Assembly: GCA_030848705.1 (NCBI GenBank)
Contig: CM061243.1
Coordinates: 119,870,674 to 119,934,673 of the forward strand
Origin: Heracleum sosnowskyi
Lineage: Eukaryota > Streptophyta > Magnoliopsida > Apiales > Apiaceae
Direction: 5' to 3'
DNA: 64,000 bases
This document shows, one piece after another, positions 1-16,299 of the stretch; within the stretch, counting starts at the first letter, position 1, and each line of letters begins with the position of its first letter. The notes below the pieces were generated by a model, which was given only the letters and a program-made list of their open reading frames with translations, did no database searches and had not been told where the DNA came from. The position numbers and the translations under genes are program-made.

Positions 1-59
1 GTCTCCAAGTCTCCAACAAAATAGTGGTCTCCATAGAACTTTTATATATATATTATCGA

Positions 60-255
60 ATACAATTTGTAACTTAAATAGGACTAGGTTGGGTTTGACC
101 CAAAAAATATAAAGTTCATACCCAACATATTTAAATCTATTTGAAATTTTTTTAAACCATTTAAGAATCAAATTTGTTTTAATCGGTTTGGTCGGTCGAA
201 AAGAAGGTCAACGTTGGTTCGATTTGATCGAATTGGTAAACCATGAACACTATAA
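60..255 (-). repeat. Dispersed repeat, inverted partner of 22085-22265
   Basis: The reverse complement of this stretch matches 22085-22265 over most of its length with moderate divergence. Both copies share a run of shortened GGTTGGTT/TCGAACC-type words and a segment around CATACCCAAC. No coding potential is seen. It is probably a fragment of a dispersed DNA-transposon family; the family is not recognised. Confidence 0.55.
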
Positions 256-329
256 TTGGTGGAGTCACCGTTTAAGAATCAAACGAATAATTAAGGAATA
301 TTGGGTCAAAATCAATTTATATATTATTA

Positions 330-2000
330 TATATATGTAATTGTTGAATTGTTTTAGTTTTAAAAATATAATTATCAAATGATTATACATATATATTTAA
401 AAATATTTAATGATTGCAAAAAATAAAATTTATATGATCTAACTTTTCAATTTGTGGTTAGTTCGTGATTTAACCATCTAAAATAAGACTTATGTATACA
501 ATAATAATGTTTTTCTTATTTTCTATTCAAGTTTCAACCATTTTTAATTTCAATTGTTTCCTATATATTTACATTTTTTTAAAAACAGGATGATTATAAA
601 CTGATTAAACCATTTTTTATTCGACTAGATCGAATTTTATGACTTTTTAATCAGTTTTTAGAAAAAATTACTTTTTGACCCGATTTTAACATAATTGAAA
701 TGATTAGTCACCGTCTAACGATTAATCAATGAATAATCTCAATTAATCACCGGCTTTTAGAACAGAGGTTTCACATAAAAATATAACTGAGTCTAGATAA
801 AAAAAAAATTACTTAACAATTCCTCTACGTAGATATCAAACTATTTGATCAAATTTTGTATTTATACAAGATCAAATATTAAGATCAATTATGATTCGAA
901 TACTAAAATCGATGGGAAAGTGTTTTAAGGTTGAGTTTAAAAAATGATTAGAAAGTGATATAAAAATGTCTCAATTTGTGTAACTTAACAAATAAGATCT
1001 CAGATATTATGTAATAAATACTAGATGTTGTGTAATAAACACTAAACTAAATATATATATATATATGAGTTTAAAAGTGTAGAAATATGGAAATATGAAA
1101 AAAATTGTAAAACAATCCCTTAGGGTTGACTTTTACATTAAATAAATAGATGATATGTTCATTGGTGGGTTAAAGTCAACTTTAACCCTTTTTTATACAA
1201 AATAAACAATAATAACCATTTTTAAAATTTTGGCCAACTTTAACCCATGAGATACTCAACTGTCAGTAGAGTATCCCATATATATAGAATACCCGATTGT
1301 CAATGGAGTATCCTGTATATGTATATGGGATACTCAACTACCAGTGGAGTATCTTATACAAATTAGGATACCCAACTACCGGTGGAGTATCCCAAAGATC
1401 AAAATTGACCACTATTTTCAGAATGGTTATTTTTGTTAATTTCATCAAAAAAATGATTATTTTTGTAATTTTTTCTTCATTGGTAGTCTTACATAAACGA
1501 CAACTTTATGTGTTACAAATATACTGTTATTTTATTAAAATCATATTAATTTACATACGTCCGAGCTACACACAGACATAAAACTAAGAAATTTTATGAT
1601 GTGTTCACGGTATAGTCTTAAATACGTGACCAGCATTGTATTTGACAAATATACTTTTATCTATTTAAAAATACATGAGTTTACATACGTTCATGTTATA
1701 CATGAACAACTATACTAAAATATTATTTATATTCTATTCAGTTATTAAATTTGATAAAATTCATTTTACGTTATTTAAAACTAAATTAATATTTTAGTCA
1801 TTTGATCTTTGTTTCAAATAAATTTGTCCAAATTTTATGAAATCTTACCCCAATTAGAAAGAAATTTGAAAAAATACAATACTGATTTAAGATAAATACG
1901 AAATACTATCATTTACAACATTTTTAATTACAAAATTATTTATTCATGTGAGAAATTATTTTAATATATAAACAAGTTTGTGTCTCGATTTTACTCTAGT
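330..2000 (+). mobile_element. Degenerate Helitron-family copy, 3' end at 2000
   Basis: The region ends in CTAGT at 1996-2000 followed by T, as Helitron 3' ends do. The whole stretch aligns, inverted and collinear, with segments of 12593-15897: about 360-1180 pairs with 15850-15060, and about 1600-1990 pairs with 13340-13040. The partner copy is interrupted by later insertions. No Rep/helicase coding is visible, so it would be non-autonomous. The 3' hairpin is weak here and the 5' terminus is not resolved, so the start is approximate. Confidence 0.45.
1251..1393. repeat. Four tandem palindromic units of about 26 bp
   Basis: Four units begin near 1251, 1288, 1329 and 1367, spaced 37-41 bp apart. 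Each opens with a GATACTC/AATACCC-type word and closes with its near complement GAGTATCC, so each can fold into a stem of about 8 bp with a 10-base loop. Most differences between units are in the loop (ACTGTCAGTA, ACTACCAGTG and similar). They lie inside the Helitron-like copy. Confidence 0.7.
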
Positions 2001-2390
2001 TATATATAGTATGGACTAACACAGATGAATTGAATAGCAACAAGCCCAAAGTTGTTCCAAATTTATACCTTGTAAAATGGGCCGGGCTGACCACTGAGTT
2101 TGATAAGTGTAAATAATCTGTTTCTGGAGTACCCGGCAGTTGAAATTTATAAACAAAATCTCTCAAGTAACGACAAAGATTTTGCCATTTTGTACTAGTG
2201 GATCAATAATTATACATTAGGCAAAGGTAAGGTTAAAATAATTGGTGTTGAGATTGTTGAAGCCACTCATTTCATTTTGTATCTACCATCCATTTAATAG
2301 AGGTTGCTAAACGTCAATCCAAACTAAATGTAGATTAATTTGTGGCCCAAAATGTAACCTAACGGGTCTCACGATTCATGCACCCTTAAT

Positions 2391-3487
2391 TAGGGTAGTA
2401 AGCGAACAGAGCCGTTCGTTTACAAGACTCGAGCTCGGCTCATTTTAGATGGACTCGGCTCGGTTCGTTTACTAAATGAACACGAGCTTGAACATGAAAA
2501 TGTGTTTCCGAGCTTTACACTTGTTCGACTCGAACTCGACTCGTTTTGCTCGGGATCGGCTCGAGCTCGGCTCGAATGCGTTAAATTCGGCTCGATTCGT
2601 TTAACTAATTATAAATTTGTGAATTTCATAATATCCTTAACAATTTGAATATGTTAAATGAAACTTAATAGCGATCTATTTTAGTTATTTTGTGGTTGAA
2701 CAGGGAATTGTATTTGTTATATCTAAAAGTTATAACATCAACGTACTACCAAAAGTTAAACTCTTTATATCCAATCCAAATTAGTTTTTCATTATTAAAA
2801 TTTATAAGTTGCATTCATAAAATTACAAAAGAAAGTGAATAGAGAAATAGAGTTTGTCTTATTAATTTATTATATAATATTATTTAAAATTGTCTCGTAC
2901 CTCTTAAAATTGAGTAGAAATATGAGACTTTTGGTGAATTTAAGATTAATAAGAGTATCTTGGAGAAAAAAAAGTTGTAAACCTCCTCAAATTTTGAGTT
3001 AAGAGCCAAGATAAAGAGGCTCTAAGTTAGTGATAAAATTGTTTTATTTTAACTATTATTATTAGGTGATGTGAGTAAGGTTTGATTATTCATAAATACA
3101 AATATTAACCTAATACAATATGATTATTAGAAGAAAATAAATTAACTTTTAGTATTGAAATTCAAACATAATCGTGTATTCTTAAGATGTGATTTTAGGC
3201 GTGAGACTGTAAATCGAGTAAGTAATTTTAAAAATTGGATTTGGTTGAGTATAAAAGTACGAACTATAAGTGAACAACTCGACTCGACTCGAGTTCGGTT
3301 TGTGTTCGGCTCGACTCGAAATGTTCGTGAACAAACTCGTGTTCGGCTCGTTTATTAACGAGCCGATCTTGAACATCACTTTTCGTTCGATTAAAAAGTT
3401 CGGCTCGATTCGGTTCGTTTTAAAAAAAAATCAAACTCGGCTCGATTCGAACAAAACTCGGCTCGATTATGTTCATTTACAGCCCTA
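2391..3487. mobile_element. Non-autonomous hAT element
   Basis: An 8-bp direct duplication, CCCTTAAT, lies at 2383-2390 and 3488-3495. Between them the ends are imperfect terminal inverted repeats: TAGGGTAGTAAGCGAAC on the left, and TAGGGCTGTAAATGAAC reading inward from the right. Both ends are rich in subterminal GGCTCG/CGAGCC words, roughly 2430-2600 and 3270-3475. The 8-bp duplication and the TAGGGCTGTAAA-type end fit the hAT superfamily. Interior open frames are short, overlap the subterminal repeats and resemble no transposase. Confidence 0.85.
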
Positions 3488-3495
3488 CCCTTAAT

Positions 3496-3839
3496 TGTGA
3501 ACACAATCTAACGAGATCGATAGACTCAAGTCTTGAGTATTTTCGAATCTAGTGAGTGAGCATTTAAATTTTTATGAGATTAGAAATCCGAAAAATATGA
3601 TAAGGTGTTGTTAAATATTGTACTTTGAATATACGTTAGTGTAGTGCTAGTCTGCTAGAGGCACAAGGTTTAGTTCGGAATTGTGGTATTTAAAACATTT
3701 TTCCAAAAGTTGGCAGGTGTCCTGTCCGACCAATTCGGCCAAACCTTGCCTATAACACAATGGCATTTTTATCCATCATTCAGAACAGCTGCACTTGGTG
3801 CTTGTGTAATCACACAATCAAACTGTGTGTGATTCAGAA
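3496..3839 (+). promoter_or_regulatory. Upstream region of the sucrose transporter gene
   Basis: About 340 bp separate the hAT element from the transporter ATG. No clear TATA box was found at a position that could be defended. The hAT insertion is therefore close enough to affect the promoter. No other gene is seen here. Confidence 0.4.
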
Positions 3840-5990
3840 ATGAACTCACAGAGTAACCAGGTAGAGAAAAACAGACACAAAATACCCCTTCGAAAACTCC
3901 TTAGTGTAGCATCAATAGCCACAGGACTACAATTCGGATGGGCACAGAGCTCACTTCTAACACCTTATGTTCAAGAACTCGGAATACCACATGCATGGGC
4001 CAGCATTATCTGGCTATTTGGTCCACTCTCCGGACTTCTTGTTCAACCCCTGGTTGGGCACTTGAGTGACCGTTGCACCAGCAAGTTTGGTCGTCGGAGA
4101 CCTTTTATCATTGTCGAAGTAGTTTTGATCATTCTGGCTGTTGTTGTAATAGGACACTCTGCGGATATAGGATGGTTGTTGGGAGATAAAGGGGAGAGCA
4201 AGAGTAGAGCCATTGTTGCTTTCTTTATTGGCTTTTGGTTGTTTGATGTGGCTAATAACTCCGCTCTTGGATCTTGCAGAGCTCTCCTGGCTGATCTCTC
4301 TGGTAAATAAATTTACAAACTTCTGCATTTTTCTCTATTGTTAAGACATGAGTCGCATGTTTGTGGCAACAAATCTTATCTTCTGCTAATCTCTTGTTTA
4401 TAGGAAAGGATCACCGAAGGACTCAAGTCGCGTTTTCATATTTTTCTATGTTCTTGGCTCTTGGTAATGTTCTTGGATATGCTACTGGAGCTTACAGCGG
4501 CTTGTACAAATTTTTTGGATTAACTATCACCTCTACATGCGCTATCAATTGTTCCAACCTCAAAGCCGCTTTCTACATCGACATTGTTTTCACAGTTCTC
4601 ACATCATATATCTGCATATCAGCTGGTCAGGAGCAGCCTTTAGTTTCCAGCCATGAATATACTCCTCTCCCTGAAGATGATCCTGAACAGCCAAGACATA
4701 CAAAAGAAACTTTTCTTTTTGAAATGTTCGGAACATTAAGATTTTTACCAGCTGCGGTCTGGATGATACTGCTTCTAATGAGTCTAACGATGATTGGATG
4801 GTATCCATTTCTTTTCTATAATACAGATTGGATGGGTCGAGAGATTTATGGTGGCAATCCAAAAGAAGGGGAGAACTACAGTAATGGAGTCAGAATGGGG
4901 GCATTTGGTCTTTTGCTGAATTCAGTTGTTGTTGGAGTTACTTCGGTGCTTACTGAGAAGTTGTGTCAGAAATGGGGTTCTGGTTTTATATGGGGACTTT
5001 CAAACATTGTCATGGGTCTCTGCTATGTATCAATGATCATAGTATCATTGATTGTAAAAAACATGGAGTATGGCACTGGTCCAACCTCAAGCGGATTTAT
5101 CATTGCAGCGCTGATAATCTTTGCCATTCTTGGCATTCCGTTAGGGGTAAGGTGTTCTAAACTTCTGCTGCCATGTAATGATCAAGTGACAGATGAATTT
5201 ACAATCATCTGCTCACAGTGTAGATGCATATATATAAACCAAAACTAATCAAACATAACCCGTGTATCCTCTCTATCGTGCTGGTAGAGGATTAAGAGGA
5301 AGGTCTAAGGAGAGTATGCACCGCGTAAATTCTTATGTTCCAGGCCTATCAGCCTATGCATGATGAACAAAATGTTAGAATTGGTATAAACCTGGTTATG
5401 ACATTGACATTTGTACAAGCTGTCTAGTTGAGCACTTGATTTACCTGTCTTGCAGGGCATGTTGAGAAGGGTGAGTGCCAGAGTCGGTAAAGTAACATCT
5501 GTTCTGTTTAACTAACTTAATTTTTTTCCCTGAATCTGCAGATCACTTACAGTGTGCCCTTTGCCCTAATATCTACACAGATTGAGTCACTGGGCTTAGG
5601 CCAAGGTAAATCATAGATTCTTTTCCATCAAACAGTTTTACGCAAGGACATGGTTGGCGGATTGCGGTGTGTGCTTAACATGATCTTTAAACATGCAGGC
5701 TTGTCGATGGGAGTTCTAAATCTCGCTATTGTGATTCCACGGGTACCATTTCTTGGTCTTTAAACTTCTAATTCTATGCAGTTCGGTGTATTTGTTTAGA
5801 CAACTGAGTTGAAAAATGTTGAACCTGTCTCCAGGTTATTGTTTCTGTTGTAAGCGGACCCTGGGATCAGTTGTTTGGCGGAGGCAATTCACCTGCCTTT
5901 GCAGTAGCAGCAGTTTCAGCTTTTGCTAGTGGACTCGTAGCCCTCTTCGCTATGCCCAAATGTTTTGTTAAAAAACCATCTCATCAATGA
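3840..5990 (+). CDS. SUT4: SUT4/SUC4-type sucrose-proton symporter
   Basis: Five exons with GT-AG introns: 3840-4302, 4404-5146, 5542-5605, 5699-5742 and 5835-5990; 489 aa. The first ATG in frame (MNSQSNQ) is used. It belongs to the glycoside-pentoside-hexuronide family and would import or re-export sucrose with protons; SUT4 members sit mainly in the vacuolar membrane. Visible family signatures are LGIPHAWAS (with the His linked to sucrose binding), SDRCTSKFGRRRPF after the second helix, CRALLADL, DWMGREIYGG, GIPL-ITYSVPF, and GPWDQLFGGGNSPAFA near the C terminus. Motif choices (HAWAS, VQPLVGHLSD) resemble the SUT4 clade more than SUC2. Two oddities: helix 1 reads GWAQSSLLTP, one residue shorter than the usual GWALQLSLLTP, and helix 3 carries a Glu (FIIVEVV) where an Ala-Gly pair is usual. 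The frame is intact, so it is probably functional or recently active. Confidence 0.9.
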
Positions 5991-7497
5991 AAAATGGGTT
6001 TTTCTACTTTTTGTTCACATTTGTAATCAACTCGAGAAGGAAATATTTGTAATCTTTGTGTTTCCTCTTTTTCATGCTTACTATCAAACACGGGTTATGG
6101 TATTTCCCATTACCATACTATTTGGACATCAGAAGTAAATACTGACAGACTTGCTTGCAGAAAAGGTCCTTCATTCTGGAAGAATAATAACATATACAAC
6201 AATAACATGATGTTAATATCTCATTTATATGATTCATGAACTCTGGGTGAGCATACATTTGCATTTGGGTAAATGGATTACCACCATCTCGAACTCTATT
6301 TGGCACTTCATCCGGGAGCCATTTGGATCTCAACTATGGTACAAGTCATTGTAATGTCAGACCTAATTAATAGTTTGTTACAATAGCTCACAGATTAAGG
6401 ATCATAATCTCGATACTAAACACAAACATGGTCATTAATTGGTAAATGCGCCTATAAACAATGATTTTCCTGCACATTCTCAAGGGCAATGGCTGTTGTT
6501 GGGCACTTGAGAACATATGACAGTTGTGTGTACAACTTTTTCAGGAACAAATATGATGAATCAAGTACAATCCTATTTCTCCGAATGATTTCAGTTGGGT
6601 AAAATGGCTGAGATACTTGTATTTGTTAATCAACCTTGGACACTGATGGATGATAGGGTAGCTGTAAACATGTGACTCCTACACGCACCTTTAAAAAAAA
6701 CTGTATTAGCAGATCTAAAGTATAGCAGGGGAGAGATTTTACAAACAAAAACAAAAACATGGGAAAAAGAATATAAATTCGGACATACATTTCAATTTAA
6801 ATTTTGAAGTTCACCAGTTTTAGATTTGTAATACTTGGTATGCAAGACACATTCATAAAGGTCTTGGATAACTTGTGAGTGTTGAATACAGAGGAATTTT
6901 AGTCAGGATTTTAAAATAGTATGTAAAGAATAAATATTTTACAAAAGTAATATTGAAAGTTTATAATTTATAATTTTACATTAAAAGAATAATATAAACA
7001 AGAATACATACAAATATCATTACTTATGAATGTGTTTTTTCAACAATTATAATTTATAAAAATATACAGTACGAAACTATGAATAAACTAATTAAAAGTT
7101 TCATATAGGTATGGTTTACACTGAACACATTTAATAAGCCTTTCAAATTTCAAAGTTTAAAATAACAGTACACCATTTACAACTGAAACCATGATATACA
7201 TTATACAGGATATACCTTTAGATTGTGTATATTTATGTGAAATAATAAGATTTAACACGTGACTCTGTAACCTTTAGATTTATGTGTATATTTCAGTTTG
7301 TTATGTTGCATGAAGTCTTTTTTCCTTTTCACAAATTTGACATATATAAGAATAAAAACATATAAATTTCAACAGGTTCAGCTGCTCCCACCCCATTAAT
7401 GTAGAGCTTTCACCCCTTAGCTTCTCCTCCCCTTTTCAATTCCCATGACTTGTATTAACCATTTATCACAAGAAAAAAAGGGGTGATAAGTGTTACC
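5991..7497. other. Convergent intergenic region between SUT4 and DBR1
   Basis: It holds the 3' untranslated regions of two convergent genes, then AT-rich DNA. A short open frame at 6118-6333 (-) contains a protein-like stretch (NRVRDGGNPFTQMQMYAHPE) but matches nothing recognised and has no visible splice context. No repeat or RNA gene was identified. Confidence 0.5.
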
Positions 7498-12442
<4,945 letters not shown>

Positions 12443-12639
12443 CTTCTTCTTCGTTGTAATTTTAATTTTAAACCCTAGGGTTTTGAGGTTGAGTAATTTG
12501 ATTGATTGATTCAGATTTTGTAAACCGGGTGGGTAACCGGGTAAAACTTTGAACCGGTCCGACCGCGATAATACATGTGTGGATCGAATATTACTCCGTA
12601 AAAATCCGTGCGAGGCACGAGTCTTCTTATTTACTCAAT

Positions 12640-13015
12640 GAGTTAATTATCTTGTTGGTCACTAAAGCGAGCCTAAATTATCAAGTTGGTCATCAAACTG
12701 AAAACGGTCTCAAACAGGTCACTAAAGTCAGCTACAGGTACATTCTATTATATAACTTACTTTTTTCTATACGGAAAACAATAATATTATTGCTAATTTC
12801 TTCGATTTTATGGTCTAAAATGGGTATGTTACCCTACCATGTAAATATCACATTAAATATTTTTTAATATATCATCATTTTTCATCTTAAAAAATTATTT
12901 ATTTAGCGGAGTGTACCCTGTAGCCGACTTTAGTGACCTGATTGAGACCATTTTCAGTTTGGTGACCAACTTGATATTTTAGGCCCACTTTAGTGATCAA
13001 CAAGATAATTAACCC
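12640..13015. mobile_element. MULE-type MITE with 100-bp inverted arms
   Basis: A 10-bp direct repeat, TTTACTCAAT, lies at 12630-12639 and 13016-13025. The ends are near-identical inverted repeats starting GAGTTAATTATCTTGTTGG on the left and GGGTTAATTATCTTGTTGA on the right, and the complementarity extends for about 100 bp into each arm. Long arms plus a 9-10 bp duplication suggest a Mutator-like MITE. The central 150 bp has no coding sense. Confidence 0.85.
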
Positions 13016-13354
13016 TTTACTCAATTAATTTCTCGCACGAAAATGTATATATATCGAAACAGTTTTGTAATTAAATTTGGTTTGGAATTTATGTATAGAA
13101 GTTTTTTAACATTTTTTAAAAAAATTAATTAGATTTCACAAAATTTGGAAAAAAATCTATAAAATAAAGATCAAATTATTATTTTCATTTGCCGAAATAT
13201 TAATTTAGTTTTAAATGTCGTGAAATGCATTTTATCAAATTCAACAATTAGATATTAAATATAATATAAATAATTATTTTAGTATATTTGTCCATATATG
13301 ATATGGACGTATCTAAACTAGTGTGTTTTTCACGAAATGACAATATACTTGTAA

Positions 13355-13780
13355 CACTACAAGAAAAACGCCTAGTAGCGACCAGATGTATCAGCGACCG
13401 CCTGTTCCGTCGCTACTGATAAGCATCAGCGACCATCTATAACGACAACAGACAAGAAATCCGTCGCTAAAGATTTTTAGCGATCGAATTCCGTCACCAG
13501 TTGGTCGCCAATATAAATTTCCCGCCAAAATAAACACCGCGCAAAATTGGCGCACACTTTTTAGCGACAAAGTTGTATCAGTGACTGACCTTCGTCGCAG
13601 ATGGTGCCACGTAAGCAAAGAATTAGTGACCAATTGCCGGAGCTGAGACGTCACTATAAGAATTGTTAGCGACAAGAATTGTTAGCGACAGTCCAACATA
13701 TGATATTAGCGACCGATGTCAGTAGTAGTCATTCTTCTGTGACCAATTCCGTCGCAATTAGCTGTCGCTAATAGTAATAT
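13355..13780. mobile_element. CACTA transposon terminus (truncated)
   Basis: It begins CACTACAAGAAAAACGCC, the canonical terminal repeat of many plant CACTA elements. About 400 bp of subterminal repeats follow, built of TAGCGAC and GTCGCTA words in both orientations. No matching inverted terminus (TTCTTGTAGTG) was found downstream, so this is one end of a truncated element. The end coordinate marks where the subterminal repeats stop. Confidence 0.75.
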
Positions 13781-14523
13781 ATATATTTTTTAATTTTTTT
13801 TACCGAAGATGATTACATTTTAAATTAGACAAACAAATAATTAAGATTGATTTTAGATTAAGGTTAGTTTATAATCAAATGCAACTTTAATTTGATACAA
13901 TTTAAAATCTTAAAATTAAAGTTGGTAATATAAATATTTTATTTTAATTTTGCATGTTATTGACATGATTTGAACACTTGAATTTGTTAGTATGTTATAA
14001 TATGTTACATATATATATATATACACACACACTAAAGGTTAATTTGTATAACTCGAAAATCGATTCAACTCAAGGGAGTCTTTAGAATTCAAGTAATTGG
14101 TCGATTTCAGTGTACTTATTTTTAACATCAATTCTCGTTCTATCGAGTACTTACATAAATTCGAGTTGGTTGACAACCCATTTCCAAGTATTTGTCCAAG
14201 AGTGAATAGAATTTTAGAACATTGGTAATAATTAAATATTAAATTTGAAGTTTTGTTGTAAATAATACTAAACTGTGTTGATATTTTTTCTTTGTTTTTG
14301 CTAAATTAATTTTTTTTTTGCTAAATCGATATTTAACTATATTCCTGTATAATTTCTCTTATACTTATTATATAGAGTACTAGTTGATAAATAAAATATA
14401 AAGTTGATCACGTACGCAAGACTACACCGTGATCACATCTTAAATTTTTTTAGTCCAAAGTCTGTATATAATATGAGTATATGTAAATTAATATGATTTT
14501 AGTGAAATAATAATATATATGTA
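13781..14523. other. AT-rich non-coding DNA
   Basis: No gene or RNA signal was found. It includes a TA/CA microsatellite near 14006-14032. Part of it is probably interior sequence of the surrounding Helitron-family copy. Confidence 0.4.
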
Positions 14524-15037
14524 TGTTAGGCCGAATACACAATATAATCAAGTATGTATGAGAATAACAATCAAGAACACAAGTTTGTAAATCAACAAAC
14601 TATAATTATATTAACAGCTTCTCTCTTTATGATGTTAATGAATCACAAAGAGCTACTAGGTTACAAGAATAATAATCAATTATCGCATCCCTTCTAGGGA
14701 TAACCTATCTGTGTTTATATAGTACACAGTTACAATCAATCTCTAATTGATACTCCTACAAATTAGCTATACAATTGTAATCAATTAGAATTGCTTCAGT
14801 CCTCTGTCCCGTCTCCTTAGCTGTATCAATATATTCTGCTTCTTTCCATTTTCAGAATATATTGCTTCTAGAATCTTCATGATATGCACCGACAGCTAAA
14901 TCGACTTTCACCCTGTCAGACTTTAACAAACTCTGACCGGCTTCCATGTAAACTCTGATAAGTACTTCAGACTAAACTCTGAACAGTACCTGTTACTTAA
15001 ACACTGATTAAACAAACATCAGTAATTATATCTAACA
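14524..15037. mobile_element. Solo LTR, 514 bp, copia-like
   Basis: The segment starts TGTTAG and ends CTAACA, a perfect 6-bp terminal inversion. The same 5 bp, ATGTA, flank it at 14519-14523 and 15038-15042. A TATA-like GTTTATATAG lies near 14711. There is no adjacent internal region, so it is a solo LTR left by recombination between two LTRs. Confidence 0.88.
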
Positions 15038-16039
15038 ATGTAAAACATAAAATTGGAAAATTCTATAAGACTATACCGTTAACATATCATAAAATCTCTT
15101 CATTTTATGTAAAGGTCAACTCTGGAGTTCTACTCTCTTTTTTCATATAAAAATATGTAAAACATTTTTTATATACAAATTAGAATCATTTTTTAACTCA
15201 ACCTTAGATTTTATCCCATGCGTTTTTAATATTTGAAATATAATTGATCTTAATATTTATCTTTTATGTTTCTCCAAAAAGAAAAAATTGATCTTTTATG
15301 AATATAGAATTTATCCAAATAGTTTAATATCTTTGTAAAGTAACTATTAATTAATTTACTTTTATTGTCTAAACTTGGTTATTTTTTATGTAAAATCTTT
15401 GTTCTAAAAGTCGACGATTAATCAAAATTATTCATTGATTGATCGTTATACGATGACTAATCGGTTCAATTATGTTAAAATTGGGTCAAAAGTCAATTTT
15501 TATAAATCTGACAAGAAGTCATAAAATTTTCTAATCGGTCAAAAACTGGTTTAATTGATTATAAATCAACTTGATTGTAAAAATGAGCAAATATATAGGA
15601 ATAAAATCTAAAATTAAAAAGGCTAAAATTAGAATAAAAAATAAGAAAAACATAATTCTTGTATACATAATTTATATTTTATACAATTAAATTACAAACT
15701 CTCTTGATTTGTCTCACAAACTAACAACAAATTCATAAGTTAAATCTATAAATTTTATTGATTTCAACCATAACATATTTAAATATCTTGGTACTACCAT
15801 TTGATAATTACATATGTATAATTAAAATAATTAAACAATTACATGTAAAAATACCATTAAATTTATCCTGATTAAACATTTCAATAATCTCTAGTCATCT
15901 ATTACTTCTATTACTATATATTAAATGTCAACACATGGGCAAAAAGTGCCAAGAAAATGCCTGTGAAATTCCCAATATACCATTATTTTTCACATAATTA
16001 CAAAAATATCATTATAATTTTATTTTATTTTTAAAGTAG

Positions 16040-16107
16040 ATACGAGGAGTTGAACCCATAACCTTTGAATTAGAATTGACAATCTCAACCATTATGCTAA
16101 AGTCTCA
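16040..16107 (-). repeat. tRNA-derived (SINE-head-like) segment with A and B boxes
   Basis: On the minus strand an A-box-like TAGCATAATGG (16099-16089) is followed 32 bases later by a B-box-like GGTTCAACTCC (16056-16046). That spacing is right for a tRNA-type RNA polymerase III promoter. The flanking bases do not pair into a proper acceptor stem, so it is not a functional tRNA gene. It may be a SINE head or a tRNA-like remnant within the Helitron. Confidence 0.5.
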
Positions 16108-16299
16108 TTTTAATAAAATTTTGAAACTCATTATCTATAAGTGTGAATACCCAAGATGTTTTATCGTTGTTTCTTGATTTCTTGATTTACTTTATTTGGC
16201 AATAAAGGAAATCGATCTACATAAGTGCTTTAAATAGATGTTTTTTTATAATTTTTTTCCAAATCAAACCATACTAAAATAAAAAATCTCAGAAAAAAT

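Larger units (their letters stand above)
12593..15897 (-). mobile_element. Helitron-family copy, inverted, with nested insertions
   Basis: This stretch is the inverted partner of 330-2000. Its putative 3' end on the minus strand lies at 12593-12625, where a stem of the CTCGTGC/GCACGG type is followed by TTTTTACGGAGT, a degraded Helitron tail. It contains three later insertions: a MULE-type MITE (12640-13015), a CACTA terminus (13355-about 13780) and a solo LTR (14524-15037). Remaining DNA is AT-rich and non-coding. The 5' boundary near 15897 is inferred from where similarity fades. Confidence 0.4.

Noticed and set aside
1297..1581. 94-codon open frame
   Set aside because: Starts within the palindromic repeat array with a non-ATG codon and encodes low-complexity hydrophobic sequence; no homology recognised.
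3155..3494. Overlapping short frames on both strands
   Set aside because: They lie in the subterminal GGCTCG repeats of the hAT element and reflect base composition.
6118..6333. 71-codon frame with protein-like stretch
   Set aside because: No splice context, no recognised family, located in the 3' region between convergent genes; left as a note only.
12577..12867. 96-codon plus-strand frame
   Set aside because: Overlaps the MULE-type MITE arm.
13391..13675. 94-codon minus-strand frame
   Set aside because: Produced by TAGCGAC subterminal repeats of the CACTA terminus.
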